Of a stretch of 43,627 bases of DNA, positions 1 through 8,927 are shown one piece after another. Source of the stretch: a bacterium (GTDB lineage Bacteria > Acidobacteriota > Terriglobia > Terriglobales > Acidobacteriaceae); NCBI GenBank assembly GCA_026225095.1, contig JAMFSC010000167.1, forward strand, positions 1 through 43,627, in the 5' to 3' direction. Within the stretch, counting starts at the first letter, position 1. Each line of letters opens with the position of its first letter. The notes beneath the pieces are model-generated. The model saw nothing but the letters and a program-made list of their open reading frames with translations. It ran no database searches and was not told the origin of the DNA. The position numbers and the translations under genes are program-made.

Positions 1-977
1 GCCAGATCGGCGAAGTTTCCGCCCGCCTTGATCTGCTTCAGCAGGTCCGCCGCCTTGGCCTTTGCCGCCGCATCCGTCTTCGCATCCGACCCTGCCGGAA
101 CCGCGATCAGGATATGCCGCACCTTGACCTGGTCCTTCACCTCGAACTGGTCCTTGTGCGCGGCGTAGTAAGCCTGAATATCGGCGTCCGCAATCTGCGG
201 CTTGCCACCCGGCAGGTTCTCCGCCGCAAAGCTGAAGTAGTCGATCTTCCTCGTCTCGGGAATCGCCGTGGCATACCGTGCGCTGCTGGACTTGAAGAAC
301 GCCTGCAGATCCGCATCCGTTGGGTTGATCGTCTTCTCGAGCACGTCCGACGAGACCACTACGTAATCAAACTTTACCTTCGTGCCGGAGGTCTTGTAGG
401 CCTCGCGCACTGCACTGTCCGACACCGTCACGCCACCGGTAATCAGCGCCTGCAGGCGTGTCAGCTCCATATCCGCCTTCACCTGCTCCTCGAAGTCGGA
501 CCGCGTCGTCCCAAACGCATTCTGGACGAAGTCCATGTACTTGTCATCGCCGATGTACGTCCCATTCGGGAAGAGATACTGCGCAAACGGCCCCGTTTGC
601 AGCTCCCGCTTCAGGTCTTCATCGCTCACCCGCAGGTTCAGCCGGTCCGCCTCATGCTTCAGGATCGCCCGCTGCACCAGGATCTGCGCCGCCCGCGGCT
701 CCACATACGGCATAAACTGCGCCGGAAGATGCTGCTGCGTCAACTGCCGCTGCGCCAGCTTGCTCACCTCGCTCTGCTTGATCGGCTCCGAGTCGCTCGT
801 CAGCCGCAGCAACGGGTTCGGATCCCGAACCGTCGCGTACACATCCGAACCGCCGGACGACGCGTTGTCGAAGATTCCAGGCACCAGGGTGATGACCATC
901 GTGATCACGGCAAATCCGATGATGACGGCGAATACGATCTTGGTAAGGCGGTTGTCCTGCTGCAGAATGCGAATCAT
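1..977 (-). CDS. ppiD: PpiD/SurA-type peptidyl-prolyl isomerase, C-terminus beyond window edge
   Basis: Membrane-anchored periplasmic foldase that assists proteins after Sec export. The visible part starts MIRILQQDNRLTKIVFAV, with one membrane segment at about residues 15-33. A SurA_N-like chaperone region follows (about 60-230), and then VKVRHILIAV, the start of a parvulin-type rotamase domain, at about residue 285. The frame is open to the left edge (325 codons visible), so the rest of the rotamase domain and the stop lie outside. The short cytoplasmic N-terminus, single anchor and long helical region fit PpiD better than soluble SurA. The start is the first ATG of the frame; the Shine-Dalgarno sequence before it is weak. 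The BON-domain gene lies upstream on the same strand, separated by a hairpin and a dispersed repeat, so it is probably a separate unit. Confidence 0.85.
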   Translation of the reverse strand, partial: MIRILQQDNRLTKIVFAVIIGFAVITMVITLVPGIFDNASSGGSDVYATVRDPNPLLRLTSDSEPIKQSEVSKLAQRQLTQQHLPAQFMPYVEPRAAQILVQRAILKHEADRLNLRVSDEDLKRELQTGPFAQYLFPNGTYIGDDKYMDFVQNAFGTTRSDFEEQVKADMELTRLQALITGGVTVSDSAVREAYKTSGTKVKFDYVVVSSDVLEKTINPTDADLQAFFKSSSARYATAIPETRKIDYFSFAAENLPGGKPQIADADIQAYYAAHKDQFEVKDQVKVRHILIAVPAGSDAKTDAAAKAKAADLLKQIKAGGNFADL

Positions 978-1205
978 GCTTGGCTTAAGACCTTGGATTT
1001 CTGCCGGCCTGCTTCCGGAGTGGGAAGGGACCGTGTGCCCGTTGGTTTTGCTCGGGCATGGGCGCGGTCTGCTAAAGCCTCCAGCAACACGCGCCAAGCC
1101 GAAGGCAGGGCAAGCAACCAGTATAAATCAGCGCCCCCGATTGCCTGCGATCGAAAGTCGGGACCAATCGCCGCGTTCGGCAAGAGCCTCCCGCCCGCCT
1201 GTCCT

Positions 1206-1236
1206 TCTTTCTGTCATACCCCAAGGGGATGCGCTT
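1206..1236 (+). repeat. Dispersed palindromic repeat, family 1, copy A (diverged)
   Basis: TTCTGTCATACCCCAAGGGG followed by ATGCG is a diverged member of the family whose consensus is TCATTCCCGAAGGGAATCTG. The flanking TCTGTC and the short palindrome around AA are kept. It resembles REP-type elements. Confidence 0.55.
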
Positions 1237-1270
1237 CGCCTCACCGCGCGACCATCTCTCAGCCAAAGCA

Positions 1271-1305
1271 ATTCGCCCCGAGCGCGAAAGACGTTCGGGG
1301 CGAAT
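1271..1305 (-). terminator. Hairpin after BON-domain gene
   Basis: ATTCGCCCCGA and TCGGGGCGAAT form a perfect 11-bp stem with a 13-nt loop, ending 8 bases beyond the stop codon of the minus-strand gene. The tract that follows on the minus strand is only moderately T-rich, so termination efficiency is uncertain. Confidence 0.6.
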
Positions 1306-1313
1306 CAGCCTTC

Positions 1314-2753
1314 CTAATACCGGTAGTACCCATAAGGCCTGTAATAGACCCGCGGATAGGGATAATAAACCGGCCCATAGTACCCCGGAGGCGGATACCG
1401 CCGGACCATCTGCGGCCCCCCGGCCGGAACCCCGTACCCAAGCCGCTGCATCTCCGCCTGCGACACCGTCGTCACCTGCGATGGCTCCGTCAGCCGGAAG
1501 CTCAGCACCGCCTCGGACGGAATGAACACATTCCCACGTCCCGAAGCCGCCGAAGCCCCCAGGCCGACTGCGCCGCCAACTCCCGCGCCGATCGCCGCTC
1601 CGGCACCGCCGCCCGCAACCGCACCGAAGATCGCGCCCAACGCTCCCAGCCCGACCGCGCTGTTGACCGACTGGATCGTCTTATCGCCGCCATGCGCTGT
1701 AAAGACGTCCGAGGCGATCGGATAAGTCCTTCCGCCCAACGTCATCTGGGTCAGCCGTAGGCCAAGCTCTCCCCGGCCCTTCAGCGCTCCGGAGCTCTCG
1801 GATTCGACCACGGTGCCTTGGACGAACGCGCCCCGCGGAATTGCAACCTGCCCATCTGCAATGACATCCCGCACGACCATCGCATCGAACGGCGTCCCGG
1901 CCTTGATGTCCCGGGAGCTCAGATTCTGGTTCACCCGCACCTGCAGCACCGTCCCGGCAGGCACCGCAACCACCTGACCGCCCGCCTGCCCATACCCCGG
2001 CGCGCCCGATTGGTAGCCGGGGTTATACCCAGGCCGCTGCTGTCCATAGTAAGGAGGACGCGCCGGAGGCCCATAAGGAGGCTGATTCACCCCCTGCTGC
2101 GGATACTGCCCCTGCGGATATTGACCCTGCTGCGGGTACTGCCCCGGCTGCGGGTACTGGCCTTGCGCGGGATACTGCGGAGCATCGCCCTGGCCCTGTT
2201 GCGGTGTCGCCCCCTGCCCGGTCAAAGGCCGTCCATAAGCGTCCGTATTCGGACCATTCGGAGGGGGGACATCCTGCCCAGCGGACTCCGAGCTCGTCTG
2301 CGCGCCCTGTTGCGAGCCTTGCTGGGAAGGATCAGCCTGCATCCCCTCCGCCCCTGCCGGAGCATACGTCCCATCCGACTGCAACACCCCACCCTGCTGC
2401 TGGCCCTGGGGCATCTGGTTCGCTCCCGCTGCCGCAGGATCTCCCAGCGTCAGTTCGTCGACGACCTTCTTCACTCCCGGTGCCGTCGCTGCCAGTTGCT
2501 CCGCCTTCTGCCGCAGCCCTTCATCCCGCACCGACCCGCTCAGCGTCACTGTCCCACTGACCGTCGTCGTGCTGATGCTCTGATTCGCAAGCTCCGGAGC
2601 ACTCGCGAGCGACTTCAATACATTCGCCTCGATCTGCGTATCCGGAGCAGAACCAGCCTTGTTCTGCGCCAATCCCACGCCACCCAACGAGAGAGCCCCC
2701 GCCAGAACCAGCGAGGGTGAAATATACCTCGAAAAACAATTCTCCAGCTTCAT
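1314..2753 (-). CDS. Secreted BON-domain protein with Gln/Pro-rich repeats and glycine zipper
   Basis: A 479-residue envelope protein. It has a signal peptide (1 to about 29, ending GGVGLAQ) and a BON domain at about 38-105 (SGTVTLSGSVRDE...GVKKVVDEL). A low-complexity segment follows with several GQYPQ units at about 190-225. A beta-rich region (AGTVLQVRVNQNLSSRDIK) comes next, then a glycine-zipper stretch at about 365-400 (AGGGAGAAIGAGVGGAVG), and a Tyr/Pro-rich tail. BON domains are associated with phospholipid or envelope binding, as in OsmY and DolP; a role in envelope integrity is inference. The start is well supported by GGAGGA seven bases upstream. A possible extracytoplasmic-stress promoter lies at 2813-2841. 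The tandem PGQYPQ codons make a local nucleotide repeat, not a mobile element. Confidence 0.8.
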   Translation of the reverse strand: MKLENCFSRYISPSLVLAGALSLGGVGLAQNKAGSAPDTQIEANVLKSLASAPELANQSISTTTVSGTVTLSGSVRDEGLRQKAEQLAATAPGVKKVVDELTLGDPAAAGANQMPQGQQQGGVLQSDGTYAPAGAEGMQADPSQQGSQQGAQTSSESAGQDVPPPNGPNTDAYGRPLTGQGATPQQGQGDAPQYPAQGQYPQPGQYPQQGQYPQGQYPQQGVNQPPYGPPARPPYYGQQRPGYNPGYQSGAPGYGQAGGQVVAVPAGTVLQVRVNQNLSSRDIKAGTPFDAMVVRDVIADGQVAIPRGAFVQGTVVESESSGALKGRGELGLRLTQMTLGGRTYPIASDVFTAHGGDKTIQSVNSAVGLGALGAIFGAVAGGGAGAAIGAGVGGAVGLGASAASGRGNVFIPSEAVLSFRLTEPSQVTTVSQAEMQRLGYGVPAGGPQMVRRYPPPGYYGPVYYPYPRVYYRPYGYYRY

Positions 2754-2812
2754 CGCACCATCCTCCGTGCGGTGCGTCAGCCGTCGTATCCGCCGCGCAC
2801 CAACGCTGTGTA

Positions 2813-2841
2813 TGAAGACTCTGTTTCAGGGAAAAAGTTCC
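2813..2841 (-). promoter_or_regulatory. ECF/sigma-E-like promoter candidate for the BON gene
   Basis: On the minus strand GGAACTT (2841-2835) is followed after 16 bases by TCTTCA (2818-2813). GGAACTT is the classic sigma-E -35 element; the -10 match is only partial. It would start transcription about 50 bases before the BON-domain start codon. Confidence 0.3.
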
Positions 2842-2927
2842 GCCCACTTCAAAACGCATGCTTCCGGTTGAATCTCCAGGGGACAGGGGAAGGGGGCACT
2901 CTTGAGCCGGGAAACGGTGGCCGGGAG

Positions 2928-2956
2928 TTGACATCCCACGCACTGCATCGTAAGGT
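2928..2956 (+). promoter_or_regulatory. Sigma-70-type promoter of the leader/peroxiredoxin unit
   Basis: A perfect TTGACA (2928-2933) is followed after 17 bases by TAAGGT (2951-2956). Transcription would begin near 2963, giving an untranslated stretch of roughly 85 bases before the leader ORF. The same hexamers with the same spacing occur at 8729-8757, which supports both assignments. Confidence 0.65.
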
Positions 2957-3046
2957 TTGATCAACCGCAAGTGGACACAACTGCTCCACGCCGGCGATGC
3001 TGGCTGCGGTGCGAATTCTAAGAATCATCTAGAGAGACCAACGATC

Positions 3047-3130
3047 ATGAAGACCATCCTCCTCCCGACCGCCGCACGCATGGCATGCTGTCGCATCTGC
3101 TGTGTTGCCGCCTGGCCGGTGTGTGGATGA
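3047..3130 (+). CDS. Cysteine-rich 27-residue leader peptide
   Basis: The ORF runs from ATG 3047 to TGA 3128-3130 and encodes MKTILLPTAARMA, then CCRICC, then VAAWPVCG. Five of 27 residues are cysteine, in two Cys-Cys pairs (codons at 3086-3091 and 3098-3103) plus one near the end (3122-3124). An AG-rich stretch (AGAGAGA, about 3031-3037) could act as ribosome binding site. It lies between a good promoter and an intrinsic terminator, in the place of a classical attenuator leader peptide. It has no recognised domain, and the hydrophobic parts are too short to make a secure membrane protein. That it acts as a sensor of charged tRNA-Cys is inference from layout. It could instead be a small functional thiol peptide. 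Confidence 0.6.
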   Translation: MKTILLPTAARMACCRICCVAAWPVCG

Positions 3131-3179
3131 GCCGATCGAAGTAAACCTCTTCGAAAGCAGTCCAAAACCCACCCGGCCA
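3113..3179 (+). promoter_or_regulatory. Predicted antiterminator pairing
   Basis: TGGCCGG at 3113-3119, inside the last codons of the leader ORF, is perfectly complementary to CCGGCCA at 3173-3179, which is the left arm and loop of the terminator. The pairing can continue imperfectly with 3120-3124 against 3167-3171 across one bulge and one mismatch. A ribosome finishing the leader ORF would cover 3113-3130 and block it; one stalled at the Cys codons would leave it free. A minor hairpin (TCGAAG 3136-3141 with CTTCGA 3149-3154) sits between. Confidence 0.5.
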
Positions 3180-3196
3180 CCCGGGTGGGTTTTTTT
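3167..3196 (+). terminator. Intrinsic terminator upstream of peroxiredoxin (attenuator)
   Basis: ACCCACCCGG (3167-3176), loop CCAC and CCGGGTGGGT (3181-3190) form a perfect 10-bp stem followed at once by a run of seven T (3190-3196). It lies 36 bases after the leader ORF stop and about 65 bases before the peroxiredoxin start, so it would prevent expression of that gene unless read through. Confidence 0.85.
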
Positions 3197-3260
3197 CATG
3201 AAGACATGAAGTGCAGCCGTTATCTCAACATAAAAGGAAGCCGGAAGGCGAAACAACACT

Positions 3261-3917
3261 ATGTCACTTCGCATCAACGACGAAGCGCCCAACTTCACCG
3301 CAGAGACCACCCACGGAACGATCAGCTTCCATGACTGGATCGGAGACAACTGGGCTGTGCTCTTCTCCCACCCCAAGGACTTCACCCCGGTCTGCACCAC
3401 TGAGCTCGGCGCGATGGCCGGCCTCGAGAGCGAGTTCTCTTCCCGTGGCGCCAAGGTGATCGGCCTCTCCGTCGATCCCGTCGACAGCCACGCCAAGTGG
3501 GCCCAGGATATCGAGGACGTCGGCGGACACAAGGTCAACTACCCCATGATCGGCGATCCCGAGCTCAAGGTCGCCAAGCTCTATGACATGCTCCCCGCCG
3601 ACGCCGGAAGCACTAGCGAAGGCCGAACCCCGGCTCTGAACGCGCCGGTCCGAACCGTCTTCGTCATTGGCCCGGACAAGCGCATCAAGCTCCAGCTCGC
3701 TTATCCTATGACGACGGGACGCAACTTCAACGAGATTTTACGCGTCCTGGACTCCATGCAGCTGACCTCGAAGCACAAGGTGGCCACCCCTGCCAACTGG
3801 AAGCAGGGCGAAGACGTTATCATTACCGGAGCCGTCTCGAACGAAGAAGCCGCCAAGGCGTTCCCCGGCTACAAGACGGTCAAGCCCTACCTCCGCACCA
3901 CCGCCCAGCCTCAGTAA
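3261..3917 (+). CDS. 1-Cys peroxiredoxin (Prx6 type)
   Basis: Thiol peroxidase that reduces hydrogen and organic peroxides in the cytoplasm. It has 218 residues, the usual Prx6 length. The active-site motif PKDFTPVCTTE holds peroxidatic Cys45, with Thr42 completing the PxxxT/SxxC signature. PVRTVFVIGPDKRIKL carries the conserved Arg of the family. Cys45 is the only cysteine in the protein, so it is a true one-cysteine enzyme needing an external thiol for recycling. GGAAGG 12 bases upstream serves as ribosome site. The gene sits behind a terminator with a cysteine-rich leader ORF and is followed 43 bases later by tRNA-Cys. Its own translation needs just one cysteine, so the cysteine link would be regulatory. 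Confidence 0.95.
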   Translation: MSLRINDEAPNFTAETTHGTISFHDWIGDNWAVLFSHPKDFTPVCTTELGAMAGLESEFSSRGAKVIGLSVDPVDSHAKWAQDIEDVGGHKVNYPMIGDPELKVAKLYDMLPADAGSTSEGRTPALNAPVRTVFVIGPDKRIKLQLAYPMTTGRNFNEILRVLDSMQLTSKHKVATPANWKQGEDVIITGAVSNEEAAKAFPGYKTVKPYLRTTAQPQ

Positions 3918-3931
3918 GGGCGAGCAAATTC

Positions 3932-3955
3932 CCGCCATGCACCCTTGCATGGCGG
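3932..3955 (+). other. Perfect hairpin between peroxiredoxin and tRNA-Cys
   Basis: CCGCCATGCA, loop CCCT and TGCATGGCGG form a 10-bp perfect stem, ending five bases before the tRNA. No T-run follows. It could be a weak terminator or an RNase processing site releasing the tRNA from a joint transcript. Confidence 0.6.
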
Positions 3956-3960
3956 CAAGA

Positions 3961-4036
3961 GCACCGATGGCGAAGTGGTTAACGCGCTGGTCTGCAAAAC
4001 CAGTACTCATGGGTTCAAATCCCATTCGGTGCTCCA
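3961..4036 (+). tRNA. tRNA-Cys (GCA)
   Basis: Full cloverleaf. Acceptor stem GCACCGA/TCGGTGC. Anticodon arm CTGGT-CTGCAAA-ACCAG with anticodon GCA. T arm ATGGG-TTCAAAT-CCCAT. Discriminator base T (4033), the U73 identity element of tRNA-Cys, followed by encoded CCA (4034-4036). It lies downstream of the peroxiredoxin whose leader is rich in cysteine codons. Confidence 0.95.
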
Positions 4037-4116
4037 AAACGCTTCCACCAGGAGGCGCAGTCTCCCGACAACGGTCGTCGGATGACTCTGAGGGGTCGCC
4101 AGCTTCTCCACCGTCG

Positions 4117-4455
4117 CTAGTTCATCGGCTCGATCTGCTGCCGATGACATGGGCATCGGCACGGAGCCTTGATCCCATGCCCTAGCTTGAGGCGCCCTTT
4201 GCAATCTCCGTGTTTATCTTTTTTGCAGTAATCCGACCAGCCGATCATGTTGACCTGTGTCCGCATCAGCAGGTTTGGAATACGGATCGATTGTTTGGCG
4301 TTGTACCGCGCGCGTCTCTCCGGATGCACCAGCTGCCCGGCAACTCTCACGGCGAGCTCACATCGCTCACCGTCCTGTGCGCAGCACACCGGGCATGGCT
4401 CGGCATACAGGCTCCTCGTGAAGTTGTTCATTGCGCCTCGCTCATCGCGCTTCAT
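4117..4455 (-). CDS. Small cysteine-rich, probably zinc-binding protein
   Basis: A 112-residue protein I do not recognise as a named family. The N-terminal half has CPVCCAQDGERC followed by an H-P-E-R-R segment. That arrangement (CPxCxAxxGxxC then HxxR) occurs in small zinc-ribbon proteins of phages and actinobacteria. The C-terminal half has more Cys/His (CKKDKHGDC, then CRCPCH), consistent with a second metal site. The start is uncertain: the ATG at 4455 or the one at 4431 (MNNFTRS). It lies on the opposite strand just beyond a tRNA 3' end, a common integration site, so it may be a remnant of an integrated element; no integrase or att duplication was seen. It may also be a spurious frame. 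Confidence 0.45.
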   Translation of the reverse strand: MKRDERGAMNNFTRSLYAEPCPVCCAQDGERCELAVRVAGQLVHPERRARYNAKQSIRIPNLLMRTQVNMIGWSDYCKKDKHGDCKGRLKLGHGIKAPCRCPCHRQQIEPMN

Positions 4456-4668
4456 TCACCCATTTCGGGCGTCATGCTGAGAATCAGGATCCGTGCCTCT
4501 TGCCCGAGGCCATAGCCCATCCGGCACAGCTCTGCTAATGCACCTTTCGGCCACTGTGTCGCGAGTTAATTCTCCGCAGCGCGATCTTCGGGCCGGCCCT
4601 GCTCTTGGAACAAACGTGGAGTGCTCTGATTAGATCGCTCGATTTTAGCCTCAAGATCGCGAACGTGT

Positions 4669-4685
4669 CGTGAAAACTTTTCACG
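4669..4685. promoter_or_regulatory. 17-bp palindrome upstream of glpK
   Basis: CGTGAAAA-C-TTTTCACG is a perfect inverted repeat about 170 bases before the glpK start, in a 398-base gap (4456-4853) that otherwise holds nothing recognisable. The GTGAAA...TTTCAC form resembles operators of Rex or CRP-like regulators. The regulator here is unknown and no promoter pair was convincing. Confidence 0.4.
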
Positions 4686-4853
4686 GTCCCGATCCGCGAA
4701 TCTCATGCAACAAAACAAGTTGTCGCCCGCAGCTCTTCCACACGTCGCGCGTCGCATCGTGTAGAGTGGCTCCTGACCGCGCAACGACCCGGGGCTGGAT
4801 GTCAGGTGACCGCACCTCCACGCCATCGGCCGCGAACGGCAGAGGAATCCGTC

Positions 4854-6382
<1,529 letters not shown>

Positions 6383-6386
<4 letters not shown>

Positions 6387-7951
6387 ATCAGAGGGAGCAA
6401 CTCCTCGCCAGCCTCGCCCAGCAAGCCGAGCCCTGGGACGTCCTCATCATCGGCGGCGGGGCCACCGGCCTCGGAGCCGCCGTCGAAGCCGCCTCCCGTG
6501 GCTACCGAACCCTCCTCGTCGAGCGCTCCGACTTCGCCCAGGGAACCTCCAGCCGCAGCACCAAACTCGTCCACGGCGGCGTCCGCTACCTCGAGCAGCG
6601 CAACATCACCCTCGTCCTCGACGCTCTCCGCGAGCGCGGCCACATGCTCCGCAACGCGCCACACCTCTGCCACGACCGCACCTTCGTCGTCCCCGCCTAC
6701 AGCTACCTCACCCTCCCCTATTACGGAGTAGGCCTCAAGCTCTACGACGCCCTCTCCGGACGCTTCTCCCTCGGCCCATCGAAGCTCCTCTCCCGCCAGC
6801 AGACGATCGAAAGCCTCCCCGGCGTCGTCACCGAGGGCCTTCGCGGAGGCGTGCTCTACCACGACGGCCAGTTCGACGACTCCCGCTACGCCATCTCCCT
6901 CCTCCGCACCTTCCAGGATCTCGGCGGCACCGCCATCAACTACCTCAAGGCCACCCGGCTTCTGATCGTGGATGGAAAGGTCGCCGGCATCCAAGCCGAG
7001 GACGCCGAAACCAACTCCCACTTCGATATCCACGCCCGGGTCGTCCTCAACGCCACCGGCGTCTTCGTCGAAGACATCCTCGAGATGGACGGCGAACCCC
7101 GCGGTGGCCTGCTCGCCATCAGCCAGGGCACCCACTTCGTCCTTCCGCAGTCCTTCCTTCCCGGCGCCACCGCCCTGATGGTCCCCAAGACCGCCGATGG
7201 CCGCGTCCTCTTCGCCATCCCCTGGCACGGATCGACCCTCGTCGGAACCACCGACGAAGCCGTCCCCGCAGCCACCGCCGACCCCCGCTCCCTCGCCTCC
7301 GAACGCCTCTTCCTCCTCGAACACATCGAGCGCTACTTCGGCCGCCGCCCCCGGCCCGAGGAGATCCTCAGCGTCTGGTCCGGCCTGCGCCCCCTCGTCC
7401 GCAAAGGCGGCGGCAAGACCTCCGCCCTCTCCCGCGACCACACCATCCTCGTCTCGCCTTCTGGCCTCGTCACCGTCACCGGCGGCAAGTGGACCACCTA
7501 CCGCCGCATGGGACAGGACGCGATCGACCGCGCCGCCGCCGTCGCCGCTCTCCCAAAGGTCCCCACCCGCACCCAGCACCTCCGCCTGCACGGCTGGACC
7601 GACGACACCGCCACGATGGCCGAATCCGACCGCGTCTACGGAACCGATCTCTCGCAGCTCCAGCATCTATCTTCCACCGCTCCCGCGCTCGACGAACTCC
7701 TCCACCCCCGCCTCCCCTATCGCCTCCGCGAGATCGTGTGGGCGGCCCGCCACGAGATGGCCCGAACCGTCGAAGACGTTCTCGCCCGCCGCACCCGGGC
7801 CCTCTTCCTCGACGCCCGAGCCGCCATCGAAGCCGCCCCCGCCGTCTCGCACCACCTCGCCCGCGAGCTTGGCCGCACCGAGGCCTGGCGCGCCGCCGAC
7901 CTCCAGGCCTTCCTCACCCTCGCCCAAACCTACGTCTTCACCGGAGAGTAA
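6383..7951 (+). CDS. glpD: FAD-dependent glycerol-3-phosphate dehydrogenase
   Basis: Oxidises glycerol 3-phosphate to dihydroxyacetone phosphate and passes electrons to quinone at the membrane. It has 522 residues. The N-terminal FAD-binding fold is [22 protein letters not shown] at about residues 19-40, followed by [17 protein letters not shown] typical of GlpD/GlpO. The C-terminal region (TDLSQL... to the end) matches the DAO_C part. The start is TTG 6383, overlapping the glpK stop as TTGA, with AGGAGA eight bases upstream. It is the second gene of a glpKDF operon. Confidence 0.95.
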
Positions 7952-7955
7952 CCGT

Positions 7956-8699
7956 ATGCTCGCTCCCGATCTGTCTCCAATCCTCGGCGAGTTCGTCGGA
8001 ACCTTCGTCCTCATCGTCCTCGGAAACGGTGTCGTCGCCGGAACCCTCCTCAATCGCTCCAAGGCCGAAAATGCCGGCTGGATCTCCATCACGGTCGCCT
8101 GGGGCCTCGCCGTCTTCGCCGGAGTCGCCGTCAGCGCCGCCCTCGGAGACGCGGACGGCCACCTCAACCCCGCCTTCACCCTCGCCTCCGTGCTCATGAC
8201 CGGCAACCCCATGCGCCTCCTCACCTACATCCCCGCCCAGATCCTCGGAGCCTTCTGCGGGGCCACCGTCGTCTGGATCCACTACAAACCGCACTGGGAG
8301 GTCACGCCCGACCCCGCCGCCAAGTTCGCCTGCTTCGGAACCGCCCCCGCCATCGACGCACCCCTCTGGAACTTCCTCGGCGAGGTCATCGGAACCTTCG
8401 TCCTGGTCCTCGTCGCCACCGCCCTCTTCTCCCGCCGCGTCGCCCCCGCCGGAGTCGCCGCCGGCCTCGGCCCCGTGCTCGTCGGAGCCCTGGTATGGGG
8501 CATCGGCCTCTCCCTCGGAGGAACCACCGGCTACGCCATCAACCCCGCCCGCGACATCGGCCCCCGCATCGCCCATTCCCTCCTCCCCATCGCCGGAAAG
8601 GGAAGCTCCGGCTGGCGCTACGCCTGGATCCCCGTCCTCGGCCCCATGGCCGGAGCCGCCCTCGCGGCCCTGGTCGTCAAAGCCCTCAACATGCTCTAA
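7956..8699 (+). CDS. glpF: Aquaglyceroporin, glycerol uptake facilitator
   Basis: Channel for glycerol diffusion across the inner membrane. It has 247 residues and six membrane segments. Two pore half-helices carry the NPA boxes GHLNPAFT and GYAINPARD. The aspartate after the second box (NPARD) is typical of glycerol-conducting rather than water-only channels. It starts four bases after the glpD stop. With glpK and glpD it completes glycerol uptake, phosphorylation and oxidation. A new promoter after its stop (8729-8757) suggests the operon ends here. Confidence 0.93.
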   Translation: MLAPDLSPILGEFVGTFVLIVLGNGVVAGTLLNRSKAENAGWISITVAWGLAVFAGVAVSAALGDADGHLNPAFTLASVLMTGNPMRLLTYIPAQILGAFCGATVVWIHYKPHWEVTPDPAAKFACFGTAPAIDAPLWNFLGEVIGTFVLVLVATALFSRRVAPAGVAAGLGPVLVGALVWGIGLSLGGTTGYAINPARDIGPRIAHSLLPIAGKGSSGWRYAWIPVLGPMAGAALAALVVKALNML

Positions 8700-8728
8700 C
8701 CCCCAGACCCGATCGCTCGACGACTCGT

Positions 8729-8757
8729 TTGACACCACCACCCTCGGTCGATAAGGT
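8729..8757 (+). promoter_or_regulatory. Sigma-70-type promoter of small peptide/permease unit
   Basis: TTGACA (8729-8734), 17 bases, TAAGGT (8752-8757). The hexamers and spacing are identical to those at 2928-2956. The small membrane peptide begins about 48 bases downstream. Confidence 0.6.
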
Positions 8758-8805
8758 TGTCCCGACACCGCCATTCCCGATTCACCCGAAGCAGAGGACC
8801 ACCGT

Positions 8806-8910
8806 ATGCCATCCCCCAAGGGATTCAAGTCCATCGTCACCGACAGCCACTTCCTGGTGCCCTTCGTGGTCCTCATCGCCGGCATCGTCCTCCTCGTCGT
8901 CCTTCACTAG
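8806..8910 (+). CDS. 34-residue single-pass membrane peptide
   Basis: Short ORF with a strong ribosome site (AGAGGA, seven bases before ATG 8806). It starts MPSPKGFKSIVTDSHF and continues into one hydrophobic segment of about 17 residues (VPFVVLIAGIVLLVVL), ending in His. It follows a clear promoter and ends 17 bases before the permease start, which has its own AAAGGAA site, so the two are almost certainly co-transcribed. Its size, single helix and tight pairing with a transporter recall small membrane proteins that modulate permeases, such as AcrZ or KdpF. That role is inference; I do not recognise the family. Confidence 0.7.
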   Translation: MPSPKGFKSIVTDSHFLVPFVVLIAGIVLLVVLH

Positions 8911-8927
8911 CAAAAGGAAACAGCACC

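Larger units (their letters stand above)
978..1313. other. Intergenic region: repeat copy and terminator hairpin
   Basis: This 336-base gap between two minus-strand genes holds one copy of the dispersed palindromic repeat (1206-1236) and the hairpin following the BON-domain gene (1271-1305). Short frames here show no recognisable protein. The promoter of the foldase gene should lie around 980-1100 on the minus strand, but no convincing -35/-10 pair was seen. Confidence 0.6.

Noticed and set aside
2080..2180. Possible CRISPR-like or tandem DNA repeat
   Set aside because: The periodicity comes from in-frame GQYPQ codons of the BON-domain protein; there are no spacers.
4033..4460. Integrated element at the tRNA-Cys 3' end
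   Set aside because: Only a small Cys-rich ORF lies there; no integrase and no direct repeat of the tRNA 3' end was found, so it is left as a remark on that ORF.
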